Positions 23,429 through 33,631 of a stretch of DNA of 64,000 bases are shown in pieces. Made by a program: the position numbers and the translations under genes. Under the pieces are notes generated by a model. The model was not told the DNA's origin and searched no databases. It worked only from the letters and a program-made list of their open reading frames with translations. The DNA is taken from the NCBI GenBank assembly GCA_963728835.1, contig CAVSKZ010000001.1, forward strand, positions 610,941 to 674,940, read 5' to 3'. The DNA comes from VRUE01 sp963728835. Lineage in GTDB: Bacteria > Actinomycetota > Thermoleophilia > Solirubrobacterales > 70-9. The number at the start of each line of letters is the position of its first letter. Within the stretch, counting starts at the first letter, position 1.

Positions 23429-23670
23429 CCACCGCGATCATCGGCAAGGGCAAGGGCAGCTCCTTCTGGCTCTGGCTGCTGATCGGCACGATGCTGCCCC
23501 CGCTCGGCCTGATCGCGGTGATCCTCTACCGCTCAGAGAAAGACGAACCCGAACGCCAGTGCCCCAGCTGCCGCAAGGCGGTCAAGCTCTACGTCCAGGT
23601 CTGCCCCCGCTGCGGTACGGACCTCTACCTGCCCGACCCGGCCGCCGTCCGACATCCCGGAGTTGAATAG
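23386..23670 (+). CDS. Small membrane protein with zinc ribbon
   Basis: 94 residues with two membrane segments (EYLVIAFFFGLATAIIG, FWLWLLIGTMLPPLGLIAVILY) followed by a CPSC...CPRC zinc ribbon (residues about 59-77). It starts inside the end of the ndh frame. Proteins with this layout are common and uncharacterised in actinobacteria. Confidence 0.75.
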   Translation: MGFEYLVIAFFFGLATAIIGKGKGSSFWLWLLIGTMLPPLGLIAVILYRSEKDEPERQCPSCRKAVKLYVQVCPRCGTDLYLPDPAAVRHPGVE

Positions 23671-23704
23671 CCGCCCCGGACGCGGGAGCGTAGGAGGCGG
23701 TGCT

Positions 23705-24772
23705 TTATCTGAGCCAGGTCCTGACGATCGCGTTGGCGAAGCCGAGGCCGTAGCGGACTACGGCGGGCTTCTTCGAGTGGCCGTGGAGGCGCCGCTCGAC
23801 CGTGATCGGGACCTCCTTGGCGGGGATCCCCCGCTTGATCGCCTCGATCATGAACTCGGAGGTATGGAACTGCTCCTGGCGCAGCACGAGCTGGGGCAGG
23901 ACGGTGGTCCGGACGGCGCGGTAGCCGTTGGAGCAGTCGCTGACCTTGGTCCGGGTGATGGCGGAGACGAGCCGGTTGAAGAAGACGATGCCGAGCTCGC
24001 GGGACAGGTGGTTGCGGTCTGCCTGCCCGAGCACCCGCGAGCCGTGGGCGACGTCGACCTCGCCGTCGAGGATCGGCTTGACCAGGCGCTCCATCTCGGA
24101 GGGCAGGTGCTGCCCGTCGGCGTCGAGCGTGACGACGACCTCGGCACCCGATTCGACCATCAGCCGGTAGCCGGTGCGCAGGGCAGCGCCGCCGCCGCGG
24201 TTGATCACATGGCGGGCGACGACCGCGCCGTGCTCGGCGGCGACCTCGGCCGTGCCGTCGCGGGAGCCGTCGTCGACGACGAGCACCGCGATCGGCGTGC
24301 CGCAGACCTCCTCCGGCATCAGGTCGAGCACGTAGCCGACGTTCTCGGCCTCGTTGTAGGCGGGGACGAGGACCGCGACCTTGCCGCGGAAGCGCTCGGG
24401 CAGGTCCGCCTGGCGGAACTCCTCCCAGGCGAGCCCCTCCAGCACGGCGGAGAGCTGGCGCGCGTTGCGGGCTCCCTGCGAGAGAGCCCGCAGGGCGAGC
24501 ATGAAGAGGATGAAGATCGAGAAGACGGCGAGGCCGAGGATGCGGCCGCCGTTGCCCTTCTCGAAGGAGAAGGCGGAGAGCAGCGCGTCGGTGATTTCGG
24601 TCCCGGAGACGAGCGCGAGGCCGAGGCCGGCGGCGATCAGGATCAGCACGTCGACGTTGCGCAGCGTGCGCCGGCGCAGCACCGCGTAGGCCAAGAGCGC
24701 GACCGCCGCGATCAGGCCAAGGCTGCGAAGCGCGGTCAGTTCGGCGGGGAAGATGCCTGCGTAGAGCGCCAT
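23705..24772 (-). CDS. Family 2 glycosyltransferase, membrane-associated
   Basis: 355 residues. Two or three N-terminal membrane segments (ALRSLGLIAAVALLAYAV, VDVLILIAAGLGLALV, ILGLAVFSIFILFMLAL) are followed by a GT-A domain: VAVLVPAYNEAENVGYVLDLMP, VLVVDDGSRDGTAEVA, VVTLDADGQHLPSEM (DxD) and FHTSEFMIEAIKRG. Resembles dolichol/polyprenyl-phosphate mannose-type synthases that make lipid-linked sugars. The start is put at 24772, overlapping the upstream GT-C gene by 37 bp; the in-frame sequence further upstream lies within that gene. It probably supplies the polyprenyl-linked sugar donor for the GT-C enzymes next to it. Confidence 0.85.
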   Translation of the reverse strand: MALYAGIFPAELTALRSLGLIAAVALLAYAVLRRRTLRNVDVLILIAAGLGLALVSGTEITDALLSAFSFEKGNGGRILGLAVFSIFILFMLALRALSQGARNARQLSAVLEGLAWEEFRQADLPERFRGKVAVLVPAYNEAENVGYVLDLMPEEVCGTPIAVLVVDDGSRDGTAEVAAEHGAVVARHVINRGGGAALRTGYRLMVESGAEVVVTLDADGQHLPSEMERLVKPILDGEVDVAHGSRVLGQADRNHLSRELGIVFFNRLVSAITRTKVSDCSNGYRAVRTTVLPQLVLRQEQFHTSEFMIEAIKRGIPAKEVPITVERRLHGHSKKPAVVRYGLGFANAIVRTWLR

Positions 24773-26082
24773 TGCCGCCTGGACAATAGGGCTGCGCTCC
24801 CCCGTGAGAGCGCCGCCGCGGCAAGCGGAAAGATCAGCGTCATCAGCACCTCGTTGCGGCGGGGGGCGGCGAGGGAGGCTGCGCCGACCGCGGTGACGAG
24901 CAGGAGCGGGGTCGCCATCGCAGCCAGCGCCCACCATCGCCGGCGCCAGGCGAGCACCCCCAGGCCGGCGAGCGCCAGCGCCACGACCAGCGTCTGCACG
25001 ACCCGTCCCGCGGTGCTGCTCATCGCTTCGCCGATCCCCGCGCTCCACATCCGCCAGGTCTTGCGCGCGGTCATCGCGGCGTAGCCGACCGGGTCCTCGC
25101 CGAGGTAGTGGGAGAAGTTCTGCTTGCCGATCTTCCCCAGCGCCTGGTCCCGTGGCAGATCGGGATAGCGCTCGGCCACCCGGTCGAAGAGCGGCGTCGG
25201 GTTCACGTCCTCGAGGGCCTGGGAGTGAGGATCGAGATCGCGACCCAAATAGCGGCGCACGAGGATCGCCTTGACCCGCTGGTATTCGCCGTCGGCGGGG
25301 AGATTGGTGCCGACGTAGAGCGCCTTGCCGCCGCCGGTCGAGATCGCCACGGTGCGGTCGAGAGCGATCTGGTTGCGCACGGTCCAGGGCACGATCGGCA
25401 CCAGCAGCGCGGCGACCAGCAGCGACGCGCCGGCCAGCCCGGGCTTCCAGCCGCGCTCCCGGCCGACCCTGACCAGCGCCAGCACGGCGAAGGCGATCCC
25501 GACCAGCAGGTACTCGGGCCGGATCAGGGCGGTGAGGCCGAAGAGGAAGCCGGGCAGGAGCCAAGCGCGCAGGCGTCTTCGTTCACTTGCCCAAAGGAAG
25601 GCGAGCACCGCCGCCGGCAGGGTGAAGATCGCCGGCGGCTCGCTGAAGAGGGCTCCCGTGGAGTGGATGAATGGGGGGTAGACGGCGACCGCGAAGGCCG
25701 CGAGCAGGCCGGTGGGCCGGCAGTTGATCCGTTTGCCGAGCAGGTAGACGACGACGATCGCGCCCAGGCCGAGCAGCATCTCGACGATTCGCGCCGTCCC
25801 TTCGCGGGCGCCGCCGGTCGCGTAGAAGCTGGCCGCGTAGAGGAGGGGGGCGCCGGGCGACCAGTCGCTGGCGCCCTCGAACGCTTCGAAGGTCTGGTCC
25901 TCGTATAGGGCCTTGGAGAGCGCGTAGTAGGCGCGGGCATCGTCGCCGGGCGTCGGCAGCGGCTCCGCCACGCGGTACGCGCGCAGTCCGAAGCCGAGCA
26001 CGAGGATCGCGACGAGCAGCAGCAGCGTCGTACGCCCGTGTCGCTCCGGCAGCCCGCGCAACCATGCCTTCAGCGAAGCCAT
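24736..26082 (-). CDS. GT-C (PMT/GT39-like) membrane glycosyltransferase
   Basis: 448-residue integral membrane protein with about ten hydrophobic segments. An acidic motif follows the first segment (PTPGDDARAYYALSKALY), as in GT-C enzymes that use polyprenyl-phosphate sugars. The extracellular region after WTVRNQIALDRTVAISTGGGKALYVGTN is shared with the paralogue at 26.1-27.5 kb. Probably adds a sugar to a lipid or protein outside the membrane. Confidence 0.8.
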   Translation of the reverse strand: MASLKAWLRGLPERHGRTTLLLLVAILVLGFGLRAYRVAEPLPTPGDDARAYYALSKALYEDQTFEAFEGASDWSPGAPLLYAASFYATGGAREGTARIVEMLLGLGAIVVVYLLGKRINCRPTGLLAAFAVAVYPPFIHSTGALFSEPPAIFTLPAAVLAFLWASERRRLRAWLLPGFLFGLTALIRPEYLLVGIAFAVLALVRVGRERGWKPGLAGASLLVAALLVPIVPWTVRNQIALDRTVAISTGGGKALYVGTNLPADGEYQRVKAILVRRYLGRDLDPHSQALEDVNPTPLFDRVAERYPDLPRDQALGKIGKQNFSHYLGEDPVGYAAMTARKTWRMWSAGIGEAMSSTAGRVVQTLVVALALAGLGVLAWRRRWWALAAMATPLLLVTAVGAASLAAPRRNEVLMTLIFPLAAAALSRGSAALLSRRQWRSTQASSPPN

Positions 26083-26113
26083 CGCGGCAGGCTATCCCGG
26101 TGGTCGGGTGCCC

Positions 26114-26157
26114 GAGTGGTCGATTAACCCCCCTATGTGTGGGTCAATCGACCACTC
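26114..26157. repeat. Repeat family D at the end of a GT-C gene
   Basis: 12-bp stem GAGTGGTCGATT/AATCGACCACTC around AACCCCCCTATGTGTGGGTC. It encodes the last residues (SGRLTHT) and the stop codon of the GT-C gene ending at 26133. Confidence 0.8.
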
Positions 26158-27524
26158 ACACGCGTGACGACCCATGTCGCCCCGACTCCGGCAAGGGCCG
26201 CGGCAAGCGGCATCGTCACCAGTACGCGCCTGGGAGAGGCGACCAGCAGCGCGCAGACCAAGGTGATCCCGGCGAAGATCGTCGCCAGCAGCAGCGCCTC
26301 CCAGCGCCTCTGCGCCGCGAGCACGACCAGGCCGGCCAGGCCGAAGCCGACCAGGGCCCAATGCAGCAACTCCCAGCCCGGCTCTCGCATCACGTCCCGT
26401 GGCCCATGCGCCCAGATCCGCCCAATCTTCGTCGCCACGAACCCCGCGTACTCGACCGGCTCCTCGCTGACGTCGTCCCAAAGCTGTTCGCGCCCCATCC
26501 GCCCCAGCGCCTCGTCCGTCTCCATCCCCGGATAGCGGCTCTCGGCCAGCCGAGCAAGGATCTGCTCCAGCCGCAGCTTCTGAACGGCATCGGGCGCAAA
26601 CAGCTCCGGATGCCGCTCCACTACCTCGGCCCCAACCTTTTCCGGATCCCCATCCGAAGCCAGGTACGTCCCAGCAAAGAGCACCTGGCCACCTCCCGTC
26701 GACACCGGCACGAACCGGTCCAGCGCAACCGCGTTCCGCACGGTCCAGGGCAAGACCACGATCGCAACGCCGGCCAAGAAGAGCGCCGTCACAGCCAGCG
26801 ATTGGCGCCATCCGATGCGCCAATCCCTCACCAGCACCACCAAGCTCACGGGCAAGACGATCCCGAGGTACTCCGGTCGGACCAGAACTAGGCAACCGAA
26901 CAGGGCCCCGGGCAGGAGCCATCTCACCCGCGGGTGGCGTGGGGGGAGGGGGGTCGAGGACGGACCGTGGCCCGCCCGCAGTGCCCCCCTCCCCCCGCGA
27001 CAGGACCCGCGGGCCAGAGGCGCCGGTCCCGAGTCCATTGCCCAAAACGCCGCGAGCACCCCACCCGAGAGCAGCGTCGCCGCAAGCGGCTCGCCCATCA
27101 ACATCCCCTGGTACTCGAGGAGTGCTGGGTAGATAGCCATGGCCCCAGCTCCGATAAGGCCCGCGAGCGGTCCCGAGAGGCGTCGCCCGATCAGGTATGT
27201 GAAGAGCACGGCGAGCGTGCCGATCACGGCCAGGACGAGCCGCGCCGGCTGTTCGTGGACGCCGCCGGTGAGCCTGTAGACGCCGGTGACGAAGAGGGGA
27301 AGGCCGGGGGAGTAGTTGCTCGCGGGCTGGGTGGCATCTGGCCCCAGCGTGAATCCCTCGCCCTCGTCGAGGTTGCGGGCGATCTCGGCGTAGGCGGCGG
27401 CGTCGAAGACAGGGGCGCGGCCGTCCCAGGCCTCGCCGGCTCGCAGGCCGAGCCCGATCGCCAGGATCGCGACCAGCACGGCCAGGCCCGCCCTGCCGCC
27501 GTTGCGCTCTGCGAGCCCGCTCAT
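26133..27524 (-). CDS. GT-C membrane glycosyltransferase with an in-frame repeat insertion
   Basis: 463-residue paralogue of the gene downstream (shared GEP/SEP..., LLPGxLFG...RPEYL, VPWTVRNAVALDRFVPVSTGGGQVLFAGT). Compared with the paralogue, where FLWASERRRLRAWLLPG is continuous, this protein has ~30 extra residues after FWAMDS (GPAPLARGSC...HPRVR) that are encoded by a half copy of repeat A (26928-27017). The insert falls in a loop between membrane segments, so the protein may still work. The C-terminus ends within a repeat D palindrome. Confidence 0.8.
   Translation of the reverse strand: MSGLAERNGGRAGLAVLVAILAIGLGLRAGEAWDGRAPVFDAAAYAEIARNLDEGEGFTLGPDATQPASNYSPGLPLFVTGVYRLTGGVHEQPARLVLAVIGTLAVLFTYLIGRRLSGPLAGLIGAGAMAIYPALLEYQGMLMGEPLAATLLSGGVLAAFWAMDSGPAPLARGSCRGGRGALRAGHGPSSTPLPPRHPRVRWLLPGALFGCLVLVRPEYLGIVLPVSLVVLVRDWRIGWRQSLAVTALFLAGVAIVVLPWTVRNAVALDRFVPVSTGGGQVLFAGTYLASDGDPEKVGAEVVERHPELFAPDAVQKLRLEQILARLAESRYPGMETDEALGRMGREQLWDDVSEEPVEYAGFVATKIGRIWAHGPRDVMREPGWELLHWALVGFGLAGLVVLAAQRRWEALLLATIFAGITLVCALLVASPRRVLVTMPLAAALAGVGATWVVTRVSGRLTHT
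26928..27017. repeat. Repeat family A, half copy inside a coding region
   Basis: ~90 bp from CCCGCGGGTGGCGT to GACAGGACCCGCGGGCC with an inner GGGGGGAGGGGGG/CCCCCCTCCCCCC stem and a GAGGACG-GACCG loop. Its length is a multiple of three, so the host frame stays open. Confidence 0.75.
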
Positions 27525-27564
27525 CGGCGGGATGCTATGGCGCGCCCCCGTCAGGCCCGTCCGC

Positions 27565-27570
27565 TACGCT
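27565..27570 (+). promoter_or_regulatory. -10-like TACGCT upstream of the SQD1-like gene
   Basis: TACGCT 10 nt before the ATG at 27581; no -35 recognised. Confidence 0.25.
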
Positions 27571-27580
27571 GCCGCGACTT

Positions 27581-28750
27581 ATGCGCGTTCTCATCCTTGG
27601 GGGCGACGGCTACCTGGGCTGGCCGACAGCCCTCAGGTTCTCTGCTCGGGGCCACGAGGTCACCGTCGTCGACAACTTCGTCCGTCGCCGCTGGGTCGAC
27701 GGCGTCGGCAGCGACTCGCTGACGCCGATCCGCGAGCTTGCTCCGCGCGTCGACGCCTGGCGGGAGGTCTCCGGCAACGAGATCCGCTGCTTCGTCGGCT
27801 CCGTCGAGGACGGCGAGTTCCTCGACGGCGTCGTCGCCGAGATCCGGCCCGAGGTGGTCGTCCACTACGGGCAGCAGGCCTCGGCGCCCTACTCGATGGC
27901 TTCCCGCGAGCAGGCGGTCGAGACCCAGCACGGCAACGTGATCGGCAACCTCAACCTGCTCTTCGCGATCCGCGACCACGTCCCCGAGTGCCACCTGGTC
28001 AAGCTCGGCACGATGGGCGAGTACGGCCAGCCCGAGATCGACATCGAGGAGGGCTACATCGAGATCGAGCACAAGGGGCGCAGGGACACCCTGCCCTTCC
28101 CGAAGCTGCCGGCCTCGCTGTACCACTGCTCCAAGGTCCACGACTCGACCAACATCCACTTCGCCTGTCGCACCTGGGGCCTGCGCGCGACCGACCTCAA
28201 CCAGGGCGTCGTCTACGGGATCGAGACCGACGAGACCGCGGGCGACGAACGGCTGATCACCCGCTTCGACTACGACGAGATATTCGGCACCGTGCTCAAC
28301 CGCTTCTGCGTGCAGGCGGTGATCGGGCACCCGCTCACCGTCTACGGCACGGGCGGTCAGACCCGCGGCTTCCTCAACATCCGCGACACGCTCCAGTGCG
28401 TCGAGCTGGCGGCTCTGAATCCGGCCGACGCGGGCGAGTTCCGCGTCTTCAACCAGTTCACCGAGCAGTTCTCGGTGCTCGAGCTCGCCCAGCTGGTCAA
28501 GCACGCCGGTGAGCACCTCGGCTACTCGGTCGAGATCCAGCACTACGAGAACCCCAGGGTCGAGAAGGAAGAGCACTACTACAACGCGATCCACACCAAG
28601 CTGCTCGACCTCGGCCTCGAGCCGACGCTGCTGGGCGAGGAGCTGGTCGAGTCGATGATCCACGCGATCGAGCGCCACAAGGACCGCGTGATCCCCAGCT
28701 CGATCGACCCACACACCCGCTGGAACCCCGGGTCTCCGGTAAAGCTGTAG
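27581..28750 (+). CDS. sqdB: UDP-sulfoquinovose synthase-like NAD-dependent epimerase
   Basis: 389-residue extended SDR. The NAD site is LILGGDGYLGWPTALRFSARGHEVTVVDN and the active site YxxxK is YHCSKVHDS. TMGEYGQPEIDIEEG and GQQASAPYSMAS are typical of SQD1/SqdB/Agl3, which convert UDP-glucose and sulfite to UDP-sulfoquinovose. It adjoins GT2 and GT-C glycosyltransferases on the opposite strand, so it may feed a sulfolipid or sulfosugar glycan. No SqdX/SQD2-type sulfolipid synthase is present in the window, so use in a glycan is equally likely. Confidence 0.87.
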   Translation: MRVLILGGDGYLGWPTALRFSARGHEVTVVDNFVRRRWVDGVGSDSLTPIRELAPRVDAWREVSGNEIRCFVGSVEDGEFLDGVVAEIRPEVVVHYGQQASAPYSMASREQAVETQHGNVIGNLNLLFAIRDHVPECHLVKLGTMGEYGQPEIDIEEGYIEIEHKGRRDTLPFPKLPASLYHCSKVHDSTNIHFACRTWGLRATDLNQGVVYGIETDETAGDERLITRFDYDEIFGTVLNRFCVQAVIGHPLTVYGTGGQTRGFLNIRDTLQCVELAALNPADAGEFRVFNQFTEQFSVLELAQLVKHAGEHLGYSVEIQHYENPRVEKEEHYYNAIHTKLLDLGLEPTLLGEELVESMIHAIERHKDRVIPSSIDPHTRWNPGSPVKL

Positions 28751-28760
28751 CTGCTGGCGC

Positions 28761-28926
28761 GCGGGTCCTGTCGCCGGCAGGGGGAAAGCTCGGGCTTTTG
28801 AGTCCGCCCGCGGTGCAGGGACTTCGTCGCCTCTCCTCCCGCGGGTGGCGTCGTAGGGGGGACCGCCCCTGAGGACGCTTTAGCGACCGGAAGGGGCGGT
28901 GGGTCCCCTGCGGCGACAGGACCCGC
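28761..28926. repeat. Repeat family A, copy 2
   Basis: Perfect 16-bp ends GCGGGTCCTGTCGCCG/CGGCGACAGGACCCGC. The right-hand stem ACCGCCCC/GGGGCGGT surrounds the same 19-mer as copy 1 (GAGGACGCTTTAGCGACCG, 28871-28889). It fills most of the 240-bp gap before ilvB. Confidence 0.82.
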
Positions 28927-28976
28927 GGGCCGGGCACGCTCGCGATTCCCCTGCATGGTGCGCACGAGGTCGCTGG

Positions 28977-28982
28977 TAGCAT
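28977..28982 (+). promoter_or_regulatory. -10-like TAGCAT, 9 nt before ilvB
   Basis: TAGCAT ends 9 nt before the ilvB ATG; suggests a near-leaderless mRNA. Confidence 0.3.
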
Positions 28983-28991
28983 CGCCACAGA

Positions 28992-30670
<1,679 letters not shown>

Positions 30671-30671
<1 letters not shown>

Positions 30672-31216
30672 TGGAGGCGGGCACCCCTCAGGTCGTGAAA
30701 CTGGAGGACCTGCGCGTCCCCGGTCAGCTCAGCGGCCGCAAGCACATCCTCTCGATCCTGGTCGAGAACAAGCCGGGCGTGCTGGCGCGCGTCGCCGGCC
30801 TCTTCTCCCGGCGCGGCTTCAACATCGACACGCTCGCCGTCGGCCCGACCGACGACCCGAGCATCTCCCGCATCACTCTCACCCTCGACGGCGCCGTGCA
30901 CCCGATCGACCAGGTGACCAAGCAGCTGCACAAGCTGGTCAACGTGCTGAAGATCCGCGACATGGAGCCGGAGGAGACGGTCGCCCGCGAGATGGCGATG
31001 TTCAAAGTCTCCGCCGCGGTCGAGAGCCGCTCGGAGATCATCCAGTTCGCCGAGATCTTCCGCGCCAAGATCGTCGACGTCTCCCGTCGCGCGCTGACGA
31101 TCGAGGTCACCGGCTCCGCCGAGAAGATCGAGGCCTTCGAGCGGATGATCCGTCCGCACGGCCTGATCGAGATGGTCCGCACCGGCGAGATCGCGATTGC
31201 TCGCGGCAGCGACTGA
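30671..31216 (+). CDS. ilvN: Acetolactate synthase, regulatory small subunit
   Basis: 181 residues with an N-terminal ACT domain (HILSILVENKPGVLARVAGLFSRRGFNIDTLAVGPT) that mediates valine feedback, and the usual C-terminal domain (KVSAAVESRSEIIQFAEIFRAKIVDVS...). Overlaps the ilvB stop, so the subunits are co-translated. It ends inside the first codons assigned to menF. Confidence 0.94.
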
Positions 31217-32591
31217 GAGCCTCCTCGCAAAGCTGAGCGGGGCGCTGGAGCGCGCCGCCGAACGCCACCGCCGAACCGTGGTAAGCGTCACGACGCCGGT
31301 CGAGGCGATCGACCCCTGCGCGGCCGTGTTCGCCTCGCGGCTGGCGTCGGACCGCTGGTTCTGCTGGGAGCAGCCCGACCGGGAGTTCGCCCTGGCCGGG
31401 CTCGGCGTCGCTCAGGAGGTGACGTCGCGCGGGCCGGATCGCTTCCGCGACGTGGCCCGGGTGTGCCTGGGCGCCGAGGCGATCTTCGAGGAGCCGCGGG
31501 GCTTGCCCGCGGGCGCCGGGGCCGTCTGGGTCGGCGGCTTCGCCTTCGATCCCGACGGCGGTTCCTCCTCGACCTGGTCCTCGCTGCCCCCTGCCTCGCT
31601 GGTCTTACCCGAGCTCTCGGCCTGCCGCAGCGGCGGGGACGCCTTTCTCACCGTCAACGCCGTCGTCCATCCCGGCGAGGACCCGGAGACGAAGGCGAGC
31701 GCGCTCGCGTCTCGCCTCTCGGGGCTGCGCCTCGACTCCCTGCCGATGCTCGACCCCCACCCGACGGGGCGGGTCGAGATCGCCGGCGTCCGTCCGCCCG
31801 GCGACTTCGAGCGAGCGGTGGCAGCTGCGACCGAGCGGATCGAGGCGGGGGAGATGTCGAAGGTGGTGCTGGCCCGCGAGGTGCTCGTCTCGGCCGGCGC
31901 GGCGCACGACCCGGCCGCCGTCTTCGGGGCGATGCGCGAGCAGTTCCCGTCCTGCTTCTGCTTTTGCTGCGGCACGCCCGAGGCCGCCTTCGTCGGCGCC
32001 AGCCCCGAGCTCCTGCTGCGCCGCTCCGGCGCCGGCGTCTCCACCGTCGCGCTGGCCGGCTCGACCCGCCGCAGCTCCGACCCCGCGGTCGACGACCACC
32101 TCGGCGAGCAGCTCCTGCGCAGCGACAAGGACCGCCGTGAGCACGCGATCGTGGCGGAGCGCATCGCCCGCGCCCTCCGCCCCCTCGCGGTCTGGGTCGA
32201 GGCCGGAGCCGAGCCGGAGATCGTCAAGGTCGCGAACATCCAGCACCTGGCCACCCCCGTCGTCGCCCAGCTGGCCGAGCCGCGCTCGGCGGTCGAGCTT
32301 GCCGGCATGCTGCACCCGACGCCCGCCGTCGGCGGCGAGCCCGGGGAGGCGGCGAAGGCCGCGATCGCCGAGCTCGAGCGGATGGACCGCGGCTGGTACG
32401 CCGGCCCGGTCGGCTGGATGGACGCCACCGAAGACGGCGAGTTCTGCGTCGCCCTGCGCAGCGCGGTCCTCCGCGACCGCGAGGCCCACCTCTACGCAGG
32501 GGTGGGCATCGTCGCCGGCTCCGACCCCGCCACCGAGCTGGCGGAGACTGAGGTCAAGCTGCAGGCGCTGCTTCCCCTGCTGGCGGAGTGA
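31197..32591 (+). CDS. menF: Isochorismate synthase (MenF)
   Basis: 464 residues from TTG 31197 (20-bp overlap with ilvN); GTG 31279 is an alternative start. Converts chorismate to isochorismate at the head of menaquinone synthesis. The conserved C-terminal chorismate-binding domain contains KVVLAREVLVS, FVGASPELLLRR, LAGSTRR, HAIVAERIARAL, NIQHLATPV, LHPTPAVGGEP and YAGPVGWMDA, with GxGIVAGSDPxxELAETEVK near the end. Isochorismate rather than salicylate or anthranilate synthase is inferred from the adjacent menD, C, A, B and E. Confidence 0.92.
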   Translation: MLAAATESLLAKLSGALERAAERHRRTVVSVTTPVEAIDPCAAVFASRLASDRWFCWEQPDREFALAGLGVAQEVTSRGPDRFRDVARVCLGAEAIFEEPRGLPAGAGAVWVGGFAFDPDGGSSSTWSSLPPASLVLPELSACRSGGDAFLTVNAVVHPGEDPETKASALASRLSGLRLDSLPMLDPHPTGRVEIAGVRPPGDFERAVAAATERIEAGEMSKVVLAREVLVSAGAAHDPAAVFGAMREQFPSCFCFCCGTPEAAFVGASPELLLRRSGAGVSTVALAGSTRRSSDPAVDDHLGEQLLRSDKDRREHAIVAERIARALRPLAVWVEAGAEPEIVKVANIQHLATPVVAQLAEPRSAVELAGMLHPTPAVGGEPGEAAKAAIAELERMDRGWYAGPVGWMDATEDGEFCVALRSAVLRDREAHLYAGVGIVAGSDPATELAETEVKLQALLPLLAE

Positions 32592-33631
32592 TGCGCTCGT
32601 CCGTGATCTATCGCTCGGTGCTGCTGATCGCGGCGGTTTCGCTGCTTGCCTTTGTGGGCGGCGCGCAGGGGGTAGTACCGGACGGTCCCCAGATCGCCTT
32701 CGTCAAGCGAACTCTCCACCCACCTCGCTCGGTGCTGACGTTGATGGATCCGGCAACGAGAAAGACTCGACGCCTGTTCGCCTTTCGGACTGGCGGCGTG
32801 TTCTCAACAGCCCCCTTCTCCCCACCGGCTTGGTCGCCCGACGGTAGGACACTGGCCTTGACGGTGACCACGAGGCATCCCCCGCGCTTGGTGCTGGTCG
32901 AGAGCGACGGTGGCGGCAGGCGCGCCGTGCCGAACGGAAAAGGGGGGCTGTTGCCTCTCTTTTCACCCGATGGTCGGAGCCTCACCTTCACCCGAATCCG
33001 CCGCGAAGGGGAAGGGGAGGAATTCGAGGGCGCTTCGATCTGGAGCGTCGACCTGACGATGATGCAGAGCCGGCAGCTGACGCCCTGGCGCAACGGGCTC
33101 GAGTACATCGCCTCCTCCTACTCGCCGGATGGGTCGATGCTGCTGGCGACCCGGCTCGATGAAAGTCTCAGCCAAGACCCCGAAGTCGTCGCCTTGCGCT
33201 TCGACGGCTCCGATCCGGAGCTGATCCTCGACCGAGCCTCGTTTCCGGTGTTCTCGCCGGACGGCTCGCAGATCGCACTCTCGCGTCCAGTCCAGTGGAC
33301 CGTCCGGCGGAGCGGGGGCAGGCGTGTCGTCAAGGAGGGTCTCGACCTCTTCGTGGTCAACGAGGATGGCTCGAACTTGCAGCGGCTCTCCAGCGCGCGT
33401 AGATATGAAGAGATGTTTCCCAGCTGGGACCCGTCTGGGTCTCGGATCGCTTACATACGTCTTCGCGCTGGCAGCTCCGAAGCCGCAAGCACCGGCTTTG
33501 GCGGTTGGGTCATGCAGGTCAACGTCGACGGAACGTGCTTGCGCGAGCTGATCTCGGCTCCTCACACGGCCTTCTACGGCCCCGCCTGGCAGCCGGGGCC
33601 GGGCCGTGAGGCGAGCCGGATCGCCTGCTAG
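32591..33631 (+). CDS. Secreted TolB/PD40-type beta-propeller protein
   Basis: 346 residues. A signal peptide-like start (YRSVLLIAAVSLLAFVGGAQG) precedes a propeller of PD40 blades: FSPPAWSPDGRTLALTV, LPLFSPDGRSLTFTRI, SSYSPDGSMLLATRL, FPVFSPDGSQIALS and FPSWDPSGSRIAYIR. Likely extracytoplasmic. The start overlaps the menF stop, yet the product has no known role in menaquinone synthesis. Tail-to-tail overlap with menD. Confidence 0.83.
   Translation: MRSSVIYRSVLLIAAVSLLAFVGGAQGVVPDGPQIAFVKRTLHPPRSVLTLMDPATRKTRRLFAFRTGGVFSTAPFSPPAWSPDGRTLALTVTTRHPPRLVLVESDGGGRRAVPNGKGGLLPLFSPDGRSLTFTRIRREGEGEEFEGASIWSVDLTMMQSRQLTPWRNGLEYIASSYSPDGSMLLATRLDESLSQDPEVVALRFDGSDPELILDRASFPVFSPDGSQIALSRPVQWTVRRSGGRRVVKEGLDLFVVNEDGSNLQRLSSARRYEEMFPSWDPSGSRIAYIRLRAGSSEAASTGFGGWVMQVNVDGTCLRELISAPHTAFYGPAWQPGPGREASRIAC

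Noticed and set aside
24773..25564. Long N-terminal extension of the GT2 frame
   Set aside because: Lies inside the GT-C gene in another frame and encodes Arg/Pro-rich sequence typical of GC-rich shadows.
10665..28926. CRISPR array or insertion sequence as an explanation of the repeats
   Set aside because: Copies are single and dispersed, with no regular spacers, no cas genes and no transposase frame.
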